A stretch of DNA of 64,000 nucleotides from Alcanivorax sp. (GCF_002726155.1 NZ_PBSH01000040.1:1-64000); one strand, 5' to 3'; positions 53,277 through 61,981 are shown, counted from the stretch's first letter. Notes: generated from the letters alone by a model not told the origin. Numbers and translations: made by a program.

Positions 53277-53873
53277 ATGGCCGGGTGCGTGCTGCCTACC
53301 TTCATTATGCTGATCAGTGTCATGATGCTGGCCCTGAACGGACAAGCACTGGCCGCCCAGGACGTGGGATCACCGCAGGAGGCGCTGGCCCGCGCGCTGG
53401 GACCGAGGCCGGAAATTCGCGACTACACGCGTCAGGACCGGTTCGTGACCGACCTGCTCGCCTGGCAGCGCCACAAAAGCGAACTGGAGGCCAAACTCGC
53501 CCGGGGGGAGTCCATTGCACCTCCTGCACCAGCGCCGCAGCCAAACTGGCACCATGTTACCGGCCCGGAAGACCTGGACACCGCCCTGCACAATGCGCAG
53601 GGCTACAAACAACCGAACTACCAGGAACCCATTCGCTACGACCGCACCACCCACCTGAGTTTTCCGCTGCCGCCATTGCCGCAACAGCAGCTGTCAGAGA
53701 AGGCATTGATCGGCGAACGCCCCGTGCCGGCAGACCCGGCCAAAGAAGAGATCCCTGAGGAATTACTGGAGGAGAATGCCCGCCTACAACGGGAAATGGC
53801 CGCCAGCCGGGCGAACTTGCCGCCGCCCGAACTTAACCGTCAGCATTTCGTCAGCCATTCTCAGCTACGCTGA
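53277..53873 (+). CDS. Secreted protein of unknown function, second of a pair
   Basis: 198 residues. Signal peptide to about 27 (ISVMMLALNGQALA), then DYTRQDRFVTDLLAWQRHKSE, a Pro-rich linker, LSFPLPPLPQQQL, and a charged helical end. GAGG precedes the ATG, two bases after the first gene. Shares with its neighbour the order helix, linker, F-x-LPPL. Unlike it, no cysteine occurs in the mature part. It overlaps the convergent rlmB by 13 bases. No family recognised. Confidence 0.7.
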   Translation: MAGCVLPTFIMLISVMMLALNGQALAAQDVGSPQEALARALGPRPEIRDYTRQDRFVTDLLAWQRHKSELEAKLARGESIAPPAPAPQPNWHHVTGPEDLDTALHNAQGYKQPNYQEPIRYDRTTHLSFPLPPLPQQQLSEKALIGERPVPADPAKEEIPEELLEENARLQREMAASRANLPPPELNRQHFVSHSQLR

Positions 53874-54610
53874 GCCCTCACCTGAAACAACATCACACCA
53901 GTGGCCACCGACACATTGAGGCTCTGCACCTCTCCGGCCATGGGGATTTCCAGCAGCTGGTCGCACTTGTCACGGGTCAGACGCTTCAGCCCACTACCCT
54001 CGGCCCCCATGACAATTGCCAGTGATTCCGGGGGCCGAAAGGTAAACAAGGACTCACTTCGCTCTTCCAGAGCCGTGCCCACCACCCACACGCCGCGATC
54101 ACGCAACTGATCCAGCAAACTGGCCAGATTACCGATTTCGTAATAGGCCAGGCTCTCCGCCGCGCCCACCGCGGTGCGACACGCCACCGGCGTCAGCCCT
54201 GCCGCATTGCGGCGCGGCACGATCACCGCCTGAACCCCGGCCGCATCCGCACTACGCAGGCAGGCACCCAGGTTATGCGGGTCGGTGACATTCTCCAGAA
54301 TCAGCAACAGCGGGCTGGCCGGCTTGCCGTCCAGCCACTGCAGCAGGGCACTTTCGTCCGCCGGCCGACGAGGGCGGGCCCGCGCCACGATACCCTGATG
54401 CTGCGGCCCCGCGTGCTTTTCCAGCACCTCGCGGCGAGCCCGCTGCACGGCAATCCCGAAGTCCTTTGCCGCTTGTATCATGGCGGCAAGGCGCGGGTCA
54501 TCCCGGTCTACCCGGGTGTCTTGTACAAACAGTTCCAACACCGCCTCCGGGCGATGCCGCAACAAGGCCTCCACCGCGTGAAAGCCGGAATACATCAAGG
54601 GTTTATTCAT
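53861..54610 (-). CDS. rlmB: 23S rRNA (guanosine(2251)-2'-O)-methyltransferase
   Basis: 249 residues. N-terminal substrate-binding domain (YSGFHAVEALLRHRP) and SpoU knot: LLLILENVTDPHNLGACLRSADAAG (in part ENVTDPHNLGA), IVMGAEGSGLKRL and EIPMAGEVQSLNVSVAT, the three SpoU motifs with the catalytic Arg and Asn. ATG at 54610. Follows rnr as in many gammaproteobacteria. Confidence 0.95.
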   Translation of the reverse strand: MNKPLMYSGFHAVEALLRHRPEAVLELFVQDTRVDRDDPRLAAMIQAAKDFGIAVQRARREVLEKHAGPQHQGIVARARPRRPADESALLQWLDGKPASPLLLILENVTDPHNLGACLRSADAAGVQAVIVPRRNAAGLTPVACRTAVGAAESLAYYEIGNLASLLDQLRDRGVWVVGTALEERSESLFTFRPPESLAIVMGAEGSGLKRLTRDKCDQLLEIPMAGEVQSLNVSVATGVMLFQVRAQRS

Positions 54611-54614
54611 AACG

Positions 54615-54658
54615 ACGCCTGCACGCTGGACGCACCACGCAAACACGCGATACGCAGT
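54615..54658 (-). repeat. Heptamer repeat, GCGTGnn dialect (minus orientation), six units
   Basis: ACGCCTGC, ACGCTGG, ACGCACC, ACGCAAAC, ACGCGAT, ACGCAGT: four words of 7 and two of 8 bases. It starts four bases upstream of rlmB. No inverted arm; instead a REP-like hairpin follows at 54677. Confidence 0.6.
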
Positions 54659-54676
54659 GGAGGTGAAATCAAAACA

Positions 54677-54744
54677 CAGGAGCGGCGCTTAAGCGGCGAA
54701 TCATTGCCATTAAGGCAACCCATTCAGCTCAAGTGCCGCTCCTG
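54677..54744. repeat. REP-like palindromic element after rnr
   Basis: CAGGAGCGGC (54677-54686) and GCCGCTCCTG (54735-54744) are perfect 10-base inverted copies, with pairing extending into GCTT/AAGT, and an inner stem TTGCC / GGCAA. The GGAGCGGC-type words resemble REP elements of pseudomonads. It lies just after the rnr stop and may protect the mRNA 3' end or terminate. Confidence 0.55.
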
Positions 54745-54748
54745 CGGG

Positions 54749-57202
54749 CTAGCTCTTTTTACTACGGCGCGCGGCTTTCTTGCCGCGGGGCGGCCCCTTG
54801 CGCTTGGTCTTGGGTTTGGAAATATCGCCCTTGGCCAGCTTTTCCCGCTCGGACGTGCCCGAGTCCGCCTTTGCAGCACTCCCCGAGCGCCCGCCCTTGC
54901 CTCTGCCGGACGGCTTTTTCTTGCTGCCGGCTTTGGGGCGACCTTTACCGCTGGGGGTAAAGGATTCCAGCTGCAGGTCAATCTTGCGGTCCTCAGTGTG
55001 CACCGCCGCCACGCAGACCGTGACAGCATCACCCAAGCCAAACTGACGACCACTGCTTTCACCGGTAAGGGTCAGACTCACTTCATCGAAGTGGTAGTAA
55101 TCGCTGTCCAGATTGGCCACATGCACCAGACCATCGATGTGCAGGTCATTGAGCTGTACAAATAGCCCGAAACTGGCCACGCCACTGATGGTGCCTTCAA
55201 ACACCTGCCCCAGATGCGCCTCCATGAACTGACATTTAAGCCAGGACACCACATCGCGGGTAGCTTCATCCGCGCGGCGCTCGGTCATGGAGCACTGCTC
55301 ACCAATCGCCACCATGTCCGCCTGGCTGTAAGGCAGGATTTTCTCGCGTGGGATCTCCGGCAAACTCCCCGGATTATCCACGTGATTCGGCTCGCCGTTA
55401 CTGCGGATCAGGAACCGGATAGCCCGGTGCACCAGCAGATCCGGATAACGACGGATCGGCGAGGTGAAATGGGTGTACGCCTTGTAGGCCAGACCAAAGT
55501 GGCCTTTGTTCTCGGCCTCGTACTTGGCTTGGCTCATGGTGCGCAACATCATTGTCTGGATCACGTTGCGATCCGGGCGCTCCAGAATCTCTTCGCGCAG
55601 GTCCTGGAATACATAAGGCTTTGGTGCCGCCCCTTCCGACCAGGCGATACTCAAGCCCAGCCCACCCAGGAATTGCTGCAACTTGCTCAGGCGCTCTTCC
55701 TTGGGCGGCTCGTGGTTCCGGTAAAGCGCCGGCACACCGGCTTTTTCCAGCAATTTGGCGGAACAGATATTGGCGGCCAGCATGGCCTCCTCAATCATGA
55801 TGTGCGCCACATTGCGCTGCACCGGCACAATCGCTTCGATCTTCTTGTTTTCGTCGTAAATGATGCGGGTGTCATCGCTATCGAAGTCGATGGCACCGCG
55901 CTCTTCACGGCGACGGCGCAGGGCCAAGAACATTTCGTGGAACGACCAGATCATGTCCAGAGACTCATCATCCAGGCTGGCCACAGTCTCTTGCGCCAGT
56001 TCGGACTCCGGCTCTTCAATGATCGCGCCGACCTTGTTGTAGGTCAGACGGTGCCGCGAGCGCATCACCCCTTCACGGAAAATAAACCGGGTGAGGCGCC
56101 CGTTGGCGGAAATCTTCATGTCGCAGTACAGACACAGACGGTCCACATGGGGGTTCAGGGAACATAATCCGTTGGACAGCGCCTCCGGCAACATCGGGAT
56201 CACCCGATTGGGGAAATACACGGAATTACCGCGATTGGCCGCTTCCTGATCCAGTTCGGAGCCGGGATGCACATAATGACTCACATCGGCGATGGCCACG
56301 ATCAGGCGCCAGCCCCCACGGGGACGACGCTCTACATAGACCGCATCATCAAAATCCCGGGCGGTCTCATCATCAATGGTGACCAACGGCAAATCACGCA
56401 GATCCACCCGATGGGCCTTGGGCTTATGGGGCACCTTGTCGCCAAATTTCTCAGCGGCGGCTTCCACTCCTTCCGGCCAGACATGGGGAATCTCGAAGCG
56501 GCGCAGGGCCACCTCAACTTCCATGCCGGCTTCGTCCGGGGTGGCAATAATCTCTTCCAGGCGCACCAGTACATGGTGGTCGCGGCTGGGGTACTGGGTA
56601 ATGGTGGCGCGGACATGGTCGCCGGGGTTCGGCTTGATGCCGTTCTTGTCCTCAATCAAGACTTCTTTGGTGATGCGGCGATTTTCCGGCTCAATAAAGC
56701 TGATCCCCGCTTCCCGGGAATAGCGGCCCACCACTTCTGTGGCAACACGTTCGGTGATTTCGACAATACGGGCTTCTTTCTTGCCAAAACGGTTGTAGCC
56801 CGCATTGCTGACCAGCACCCGGTCCCCGTCCATGACGTTTTCCATCTGCCGGGGTGCGAGAAACAGGTCACCCTGGGTCTTGTCGTCTGGAATCAGGAAA
56901 CCAAAGCCATCTTTGTGGCCCTGCACCCGGCCGGCGATCAGGTCCATTTTGGACACCACACCCACTTTGCCGTTGCGATTCTGAACCAGCTGGGCATCAC
57001 GGAGCATAGCCTTGATGCGGCGATCGAGCCCGACTTCCCCCTCTTCATCCACCTCCAGCAGCTGTGCCAGCAGCTCAAACGACAGGGGTTTACCCTGATC
57101 ATTGAGCACATCCAGAATCAGCTCCCGGCTGGGAACGGGGTTCTCGTATTTTTCCGCCTCTCGGTCGGCATGGGGATCGCTATAGCGTTTTTTTGAGGTC
57201 AT
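54749..57202 (-). CDS. rnr: Ribonuclease R
   Basis: 817 residues. N-terminal helix-turn-helix (SRELILDVLNDQGKPL), cold-shock domains, RNB catalytic domain (LVTIDDETARDFDDAVYVER with the metal aspartates, in part DDETARDFDDAVY), S1 domain (GTISGVASFGLFVQL) and a long basic lysine-rich tail (RGKGGRSGSAAK, RGKKAARRSKKS). Processive 3'-5' RNase that degrades structured RNA. Two starts are possible: 57202 gives the family N-terminus, 57232 adds ten residues; neither has a good ribosome site. Upstream of rlmB. Confidence 0.95.
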   Translation of the reverse strand: MTSKKRYSDPHADREAEKYENPVPSRELILDVLNDQGKPLSFELLAQLLEVDEEGEVGLDRRIKAMLRDAQLVQNRNGKVGVVSKMDLIAGRVQGHKDGFGFLIPDDKTQGDLFLAPRQMENVMDGDRVLVSNAGYNRFGKKEARIVEITERVATEVVGRYSREAGISFIEPENRRITKEVLIEDKNGIKPNPGDHVRATITQYPSRDHHVLVRLEEIIATPDEAGMEVEVALRRFEIPHVWPEGVEAAAEKFGDKVPHKPKAHRVDLRDLPLVTIDDETARDFDDAVYVERRPRGGWRLIVAIADVSHYVHPGSELDQEAANRGNSVYFPNRVIPMLPEALSNGLCSLNPHVDRLCLYCDMKISANGRLTRFIFREGVMRSRHRLTYNKVGAIIEEPESELAQETVASLDDESLDMIWSFHEMFLALRRRREERGAIDFDSDDTRIIYDENKKIEAIVPVQRNVAHIMIEEAMLAANICSAKLLEKAGVPALYRNHEPPKEERLSKLQQFLGGLGLSIAWSEGAAPKPYVFQDLREEILERPDRNVIQTMMLRTMSQAKYEAENKGHFGLAYKAYTHFTSPIRRYPDLLVHRAIRFLIRSNGEPNHVDNPGSLPEIPREKILPYSQADMVAIGEQCSMTERRADEATRDVVSWLKCQFMEAHLGQVFEGTISGVASFGLFVQLNDLHIDGLVHVANLDSDYYHFDEVSLTLTGESSGRQFGLGDAVTVCVAAVHTEDRKIDLQLESFTPSGKGRPKAGSKKKPSGRGKGGRSGSAAKADSGTSEREKLAKGDISKPKTKRKGPPRGKKAARRSKKS

Positions 57203-57225
57203 CGAAGATTTTTTCGAAAAGGAAT

Positions 57226-57253
57226 TTGACATTGGCCCATCATATACTAGAAT
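57226..57253 (+). promoter_or_regulatory. Sigma-70 promoter of tRNA-Leu
   Basis: -35 TTGACA at 57226-57231 (perfect), 16-base spacer, -10 TAGAAT at 57248-57253, about 50 bases before the tRNA. It overlaps the 5' end of the divergent rnr gene. Confidence 0.7.
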
Positions 57254-57304
57254 GCACCCGCTTTCGCGATGAACGGCTAATAAATTTAGCCCACGCATAG
57301 CGAA

Positions 57305-57391
57305 GCCGAGGTGGTGAAATTGGTAGACACGCTAGCTTCAGGTGCTAGTGCTCGCAAGGGCGTGGAGGTTCAAGTCCTCTCCTCGGCACCA
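57305..57391 (+). tRNA. tRNA-Leu (anticodon CAG)
   Basis: Acceptor arm GCCGAGG / CCTCGGC with discriminator A and encoded CCA; D-arm TGGTAGACA, anticodon arm CTAGC-TTCAGGT-GCTAG with anticodon CAG, a long class II variable arm (TGCTCGCAAGGGCGT) and T-arm GGAGG-TTCAAGT-CCTCT. All parts of a leucine tRNA are present. Reads CUG codons. A single gene with its own promoter and terminator. Confidence 0.97.
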
Positions 57392-57402
57392 ATTAAGAAA
57401 GA

Positions 57403-57427
57403 GGGCTCCCAAACGGGGGCCCTTTTT
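57403..57427 (+). terminator. Rho-independent terminator after tRNA-Leu
   Basis: Stem GGGCTCCC / GGGGGCCC (8 bp, one G-U) with AAAC loop and a five-T run, 12 bases after the tRNA. Confidence 0.88.
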
Positions 57428-57474
57428 CGTTTCAGCCCCGGCCCAACCCCCAATCACTGATAGCGCAGGTCCAT

Positions 57475-57717
57475 ATGACACTCCTTCGCCCCGTGATCGC
57501 TGCACTTGTGCTGGCCTGTGGCCTGGCCCTCGCTCCCGTGGCCACCTACGCCAAACCGGATAATACGGTGCAAACCACCGAATCCGTCCACCCGGCCATT
57601 CAGCAGGCCGATGCTCACCGGGAAAAAGAAGCCCGCCGCAAACGCTACCTGCTGTTTTTCCCCATCGCCGTGGTCGGTGTCACCGTGGCACTGATTCTGA
57701 TTACCCGCCGCAAATAA
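57475..57717 (+). CDS. Small exported membrane-anchored protein, unknown
   Basis: 80 residues. N-terminal signal or anchor (VIAALVLACGLALAPVATYA), a short polar middle (HPAIQQADAHREKEARRKR) and a C-terminal helix (YLLFFPIAVVGVTVALILI) ending in TRRK. It looks like a single-pass or two-pass inner membrane peptide. No recognised family. Stands alone between tRNA-Leu and the convergent gene after tatC. Confidence 0.55.
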   Translation: MTLLRPVIAALVLACGLALAPVATYAKPDNTVQTTESVHPAIQQADAHREKEARRKRYLLFFPIAVVGVTVALILITRRK

Positions 57718-57756
57718 CCGCTGCAAGGCAGACCACCAGCTATCGGCAGCCGCTCC

Positions 57757-58299
57757 TCACCGGGCGGAGCGGCGCTCAAGATACGATAGCTGCCACTGAA
57801 CATCCCCGCCTCCGGCTTGCCCGGTCGACAGTCGCACCGGCAGACTCGCAGCCGGCACCCACAACACATCCTCCCCTGAAGCGCGGACAAAGACTTGCAC
57901 CGGGCAGCCCAACACAACGCCTGCAGCACCGTCTTTGAGCTGGAAACCGGCCCGCTCAAGCATCTCTCGGCCCCGCCCCTGCCCCCTTGCTTTTAATAAC
58001 TGATCGAACAGCACAGGAGCCTGCGGTACTTCATGTTGAGGATACACCACCATAGGAGGCGCTATGGCCTCTTCATTCCCCTGCAACGACACCAACCAGT
58101 CCGGGCGAGCTGAGGGTAATACCATCTGCACCAGATAACGCCCGTCCCCGGCACTAACCTGATATCGGGCATGCACAACCGAACCCTCACCGGGCAGGCA
58201 ATTCGCCTGAAGGGATGCCGCACCCCCCAGCAATCCCCACGCCAGCAAAACCCATCCAACACGCATGGCACCCGCAACCCTTGCTGCGCCGACAAACAT
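57757..58299 (-). CDS. Exported protein of unknown function, coupled to tatC
   Basis: 180 residues. Hydrophobic leader (VGWVLLAWGLLGGAASLQA) and a beta-rich mature part with two cysteines (ANCLPGEG and VLGCPVQVF). The ATG at 58299 overlaps the tatC stop (TGATG), which supports it over the ATG at 58266 and implies coupled translation with tatABC. No family recognised. It has no twin-arginine motif, so it should be a Sec rather than Tat substrate. Confidence 0.6.
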   Translation of the reverse strand: MFVGAARVAGAMRVGWVLLAWGLLGGAASLQANCLPGEGSVVHARYQVSAGDGRYLVQMVLPSARPDWLVSLQGNEEAIAPPMVVYPQHEVPQAPVLFDQLLKARGQGRGREMLERAGFQLKDGAAGVVLGCPVQVFVRASGEDVLWVPAASLPVRLSTGQAGGGDVQWQLSYLERRSAR

Positions 58300-59033
58300 C
58301 AGGATAGCGCCTCGCCATCATTGGTCATTGGCTGCACCCACCGAGAACAGACCAAGCCCATTTCAAAAAGGAACCACATAGGAAGAGCCAATAAGCTCTG
58401 CGAGATAACATCCGGTGGCGTAAGCAACATGCCGGCAACAAAGCAGCCCACCACAATGTAGGACCGAGCCCCTGACAACGCCGCCGGCGTAGTAATACCG
58501 GAGGCCACAAGCAGCACGACAACAACCGGCAACTCAAACGCCATCCCGAACGCCATCACGAAAGTCATGGTAAAACCAAGCCAGGCACCGATGTCCGTCA
58601 TCACGGCAACCCCTTCCGGGGCAACCGAAACAAAGAAAGCGAATAACAAAGGCATTACCACGAACCAGGCAAAGAATGCGCCGAGATAGAACAACAACAC
58701 ACTGGAAACAAATAACGGTCGCGCAAATTTTTTTTCGCGACGATAGAGCCCCGGCGACACGAAACTCCAACACTGGTGCAACAGAAACGGCATCGCCAGC
58801 AACATGCTCAGGTATAACGCCAACTTGAATGGCACCAGAAACGGCCCGGTCACATCGGTGGCAATCATGCTGCCACCCTCAGGCAGCGCCTGCATCAGGG
58901 GCTGCGCCAGGCTGGTGTAAATTTCCCCGGCAAACATGAACAAGGGAATAAAAACCAGCACAATGGCAACCACTGAACGCAGTAGTCGCTGGCGCAACTC
59001 CAGCAAGTGCCGGGTCAACGGCATGGTGCTCAT
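58299..59033 (-). CDS. tatC: Sec-independent protein translocase TatC
   Basis: 244 residues, six membrane helices. PLTRHLLELRQRLLRS, ATDVTGPFLVPFKLALYLSML in part, SPGLYRREKKFARP and the P-x-D near the end (LLTPPDVISQSLLALPMW) are TatC hallmarks. Receptor core for twin-arginine signal peptides. Start overlaps tatB by four bases (ATGA). Confidence 0.96.
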   Translation of the reverse strand: MSTMPLTRHLLELRQRLLRSVVAIVLVFIPLFMFAGEIYTSLAQPLMQALPEGGSMIATDVTGPFLVPFKLALYLSMLLAMPFLLHQCWSFVSPGLYRREKKFARPLFVSSVLLFYLGAFFAWFVVMPLLFAFFVSVAPEGVAVMTDIGAWLGFTMTFVMAFGMAFELPVVVVLLVASGITTPAALSGARSYIVVGCFVAGMLLTPPDVISQSLLALPMWFLFEMGLVCSRWVQPMTNDGEALS

Positions 59034-59317
59034 GCGGATTCCACTTTTTTCGCCGGTAGCCGTTTCGCTCTTTCATCCTGCTCGGCAGACTCGTGTTGCA
59101 ACAATGCAAGCTCGCGCTGGATTTTTTCACGGCGTTCTTTCATATCAAGATTGCGCGCTTCGCTCTCCAGCTGCTGCTGCATTTTTTTTACCATTCCACG
59201 GCCCCGGCCCACCCATTGCCCCAGGGTTCGCACCAATCTCGGCAGCTTTTCCGGTCCCAGCACGACCAGCGCGATCACACAGATCAGCAGTATCTCCATG
59301 AAACCGAAGTCGAGCAT
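59030..59317 (-). CDS. tatB: Sec-independent protein translocase TatB
   Basis: 95 residues: one N-terminal helix MLDFGFMEILLICVIALVVLGPEKLP, an amphipathic helix (LVRTLGQWVGRGRGM) and a charged tail. The F-G-x(2)-E and LGPEKLP pattern identifies TatB. Five bases after tatA. Confidence 0.94.
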   Translation of the reverse strand: MLDFGFMEILLICVIALVVLGPEKLPRLVRTLGQWVGRGRGMVKKMQQQLESEARNLDMKERREKIQRELALLQHESAEQDERAKRLPAKKVESA

Positions 59318-59322
59318 GGCTG

Positions 59323-59550
59323 TCAGCTCCGCACCGCGTCTTTTTGTTTTTCCATATCACTGGATACCAGTGCCGCCTGATCATCCTGCTCAGTTTTCAA
59401 GTTTTTTTCGCCATCCTTTACCGCATCACGGAAGCCCTTGAAAGCCCCCCCCAGATCAGAACCAAGGCTGCGGATACGCTTGGTACCAAACAGCATAATA
59501 ACGATGGCCAGAACGATAAGAAGTTGCCAGATACCAATACCGGAAAGCAT
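59323..59550 (-). CDS. tatA: Sec-independent protein translocase TatA
   Basis: 75 residues: N-terminal helix [23 protein letters not shown], the hinge and amphipathic helix [17 protein letters not shown], and an acidic tail. Pore-forming subunit. First gene of tatABC. hisE/hisI, which often precede tatA, are not next to it; a PhoX-type gene lies upstream on the same strand. Confidence 0.95.
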   Translation of the reverse strand: MLSGIGIWQLLIVLAIVIMLFGTKRIRSLGSDLGGAFKGFRDAVKDGEKNLKTEQDDQAALVSSDMEKQKDAVRS

Positions 59551-59675
59551 GAATTTTCACCTGAATTTTTCTGATGGGATATGCTTTGCATTGTCATGGT
59601 TTTCGATGACTTAGCGATGACAACATGACGCTATCTTGGTGACACCTTTTGCTTTTCAGAAAGCAGGCCCCACAA

Positions 59676-59710
59676 CAAGAAAAGCCGCCAACAAGAGTGT
59701 GGGCGGCTTT
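59676..59710 (-). terminator. Rho-independent terminator after the PhoX-type phosphatase gene
   Basis: Leftward reading gives AAAGCCGCC, 12-base loop, GGCGGCTTT and TCTTGTTG. It separates the phosphatase gene from tatABC. Confidence 0.75.
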
Positions 59711-59727
59711 AGTCTCGCGGTTGCAAC

Positions 59728-61884
59728 CTACAAAGCGATTTCACCATTATCTTCACGGGTGATCACGATCGTAGCGGAGCGGGGTCGACTGGCGCCATTA
59801 CCCAGGGCCAAGGCATTGCCATTCGGGTTTGGCCAGGTGCTCACATCTGTATTGAAATTGCCTGCAGAGCCCCCTTCTCCTGGGTGCTGGACGTTAATGA
59901 ACAAGCTGCGAGCATCGGGAGTCATAGTGATACCGGTAATTTCACAACCTTTCGGGCCGACCAGAAAACGGCGAAGGCTCACCGCCGACGCGTCTTTACC
60001 AACAAACGTCGTATTTTCCTCGTCACCGAAGTCATTGGTGAACGTCAGCATGCCCCCGTCACCCACTTCACCCGGTATAGCCACCAGCATCTGGTTGTTC
60101 ACCGTATCGCGGTAGGCACCGTCATCGGTCTGAATCCACAGCAGGCCGCGTTGATCGAAGTACAAACCATCCGGGCTGGAGAAATCATTGTCTGCGGTCA
60201 AGCCGGACAGGTTAATACTCTGAGCATCCTTGTCGGCAGGAGCGCCGAACAGAAACACATCCCAATCGAAGCTGGTGGCACCATGATCGCCGCCTTCTTC
60301 GCGCCAGCGGATAATATGTCCGTTGGGATTACCGCCCGAGCCGCCATAGGTGCGAGGGTTGGCGCCATCAACGGTGTCAGGGGTGCGGTTGCTACCACTA
60401 TTATTGGTTAGCGTCAGGTAGCATTCTCCATTCATTGGGTTAACCGCCGCCCATTCCGGGCGGTCCATTTTGGTCGCACCAACGTGATCCGCGGCAAGGC
60501 GAGTCGCCAGAATCACATCCCCCTGGCTGGAGAAAGGATAAAGCGGATTCATTGCATCCAGCCCATTCACCCCAAAGCTAAGCTCTTTCCATTCGCCGGT
60601 GCCATCATTATTGAAGACCGCCACATACAGCGTGCCGTCATCCAGATACTTGTTGCCAGCAGCCGTACCCATGCCCGCATCAGCGGGATCCCAATTGGCC
60701 GCACTGACAAACTTGTAGAGATATTCGTTGCGGGAATCATCGCCCATGTAATACACCACCGGCTTGCCGGCTTCGGCGGGAGCGAAGATCGCCCCTTCAT
60801 GGGCAAAACGCCCCATCGCCGTCCGCTTAACCGGTTTGCTGGCTGTGTCAAAAGGATCAACTTCCACGATATAGCCAAAGGTGTTCGGCTCATTGCGGAA
60901 ATCATCGGTGGCCGCCGCCCCCGTTGCACTGATATTGAAACGCTGGTACATATCGCCGGCGACGGTGTCCCATTCCCGATACGAGAACCCTTTGCTCACC
61001 AACCCCATACCATAGCGTGCAAACAGGTCGTTCTCGGTGGCACTGCGTGCATCCGCCGCGTCGTTGCGATTGAAATATGAAAACCAGTTTTCTTCGCAGG
61101 TCAGGTAGGTGCCCCAAGGAGTACGACCGCTGGCACAGTTATTAAGGGTGCCGAACCCCTTGTCACCGGCAGGGCTCAGCTTGGTTTTCAGTGCATCCAG
61201 ACCCGCGCAAGGCCCTGAGATAACAGCTTCCGTGGCGCCGGTAACTCGACGGTTGAACACTGAGTCTTTTACGTAACTCCACTGACCGTCCTGCTTGATC
61301 ACTTCCAGGCACGCCACGCCGTGGGCGAGAATTTCCCTGTCAATTTCAACTTGCGGACGGGCACCACCGTTATCGGCGGCCTCCGTCACGCCATTCTCGT
61401 GCAGCGTGTTATCTTCCAGGTTCTCGTGGTTCATGCACAGCACACCACGCTCTGACGCATTCGGATCCCAGGTGCCGTCGGCGCCCAAACCGAAGTACTC
61501 CATGCCGTCATGCTCATCACCAGAACGCTTGTCGAAATCTTCACCGCTGCCATCGTTCTGATAATCCGTAACACCTGAAAACAACGCATCCCCCTTCGCG
61601 ATCAGGACACTGGCCTGATAGCCGTCAGGCAGCACCACACGATCCTCTAATGACCGCGGCACTGAAGCAAAACCCAGCTCGGCAGGCATCTCGCCCCCCG
61701 TATCACCACCATTGCTGCGATTATTACTGTCCCCGCCACAGGCCACCAGGCTGGCACCAGCCACCACAGTGGCAGCAGTGGCGCCGCCGCGCAGAATCTG
61801 GCGACGGGAAACGTGCTGCTCCAGCACAAAATTAATGGAGGTGTTATCGGAACGGTTACTGTCTTCTACGGGATGGTGCCCCAT
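59728..61884 (-). CDS. phoX: PhoX-type (DUF839) alkaline phosphatase-like protein, Tat-exported
   Basis: 718 residues. The N-terminus has a twin-arginine signal, HVSRRQILRGGATAATVVAGAS, with ACGG giving a possible lipobox (shown in part: SRRQILRGG). The mature part is DUF839/PhoX: NHENLEDNT, TPWGTYLTCEENWFSYF, FAHEGAIF, YYMGDDSRNEYLYKFVS and SPDGLYFDQRGLLWIQTDDG, acidic calcium/iron ligands of PhoX. Such enzymes release phosphate from organic esters. It lies just upstream of tatABC, whose product exports it, and complements the pst genes at 33 kb. ATG at 61884 after GGGAG. Confidence 0.86.
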   Translation of the reverse strand: MGHHPVEDSNRSDNTSINFVLEQHVSRRQILRGGATAATVVAGASLVACGGDSNNRSNGGDTGGEMPAELGFASVPRSLEDRVVLPDGYQASVLIAKGDALFSGVTDYQNDGSGEDFDKRSGDEHDGMEYFGLGADGTWDPNASERGVLCMNHENLEDNTLHENGVTEAADNGGARPQVEIDREILAHGVACLEVIKQDGQWSYVKDSVFNRRVTGATEAVISGPCAGLDALKTKLSPAGDKGFGTLNNCASGRTPWGTYLTCEENWFSYFNRNDAADARSATENDLFARYGMGLVSKGFSYREWDTVAGDMYQRFNISATGAAATDDFRNEPNTFGYIVEVDPFDTASKPVKRTAMGRFAHEGAIFAPAEAGKPVVYYMGDDSRNEYLYKFVSAANWDPADAGMGTAAGNKYLDDGTLYVAVFNNDGTGEWKELSFGVNGLDAMNPLYPFSSQGDVILATRLAADHVGATKMDRPEWAAVNPMNGECYLTLTNNSGSNRTPDTVDGANPRTYGGSGGNPNGHIIRWREEGGDHGATSFDWDVFLFGAPADKDAQSINLSGLTADNDFSSPDGLYFDQRGLLWIQTDDGAYRDTVNNQMLVAIPGEVGDGGMLTFTNDFGDEENTTFVGKDASAVSLRRFLVGPKGCEITGITMTPDARSLFINVQHPGEGGSAGNFNTDVSTWPNPNGNALALGNGASRPRSATIVITREDNGEIAL

Positions 61885-61981
61885 CTCTATTCTCCCTGTT
61901 TCTGTTTTCGTTGCCTGCCTGCAGCCGGACACTCCAGCTACTGAGTCGGTAAAAGTACGCACACGAGGTTAGGCAGAACGA

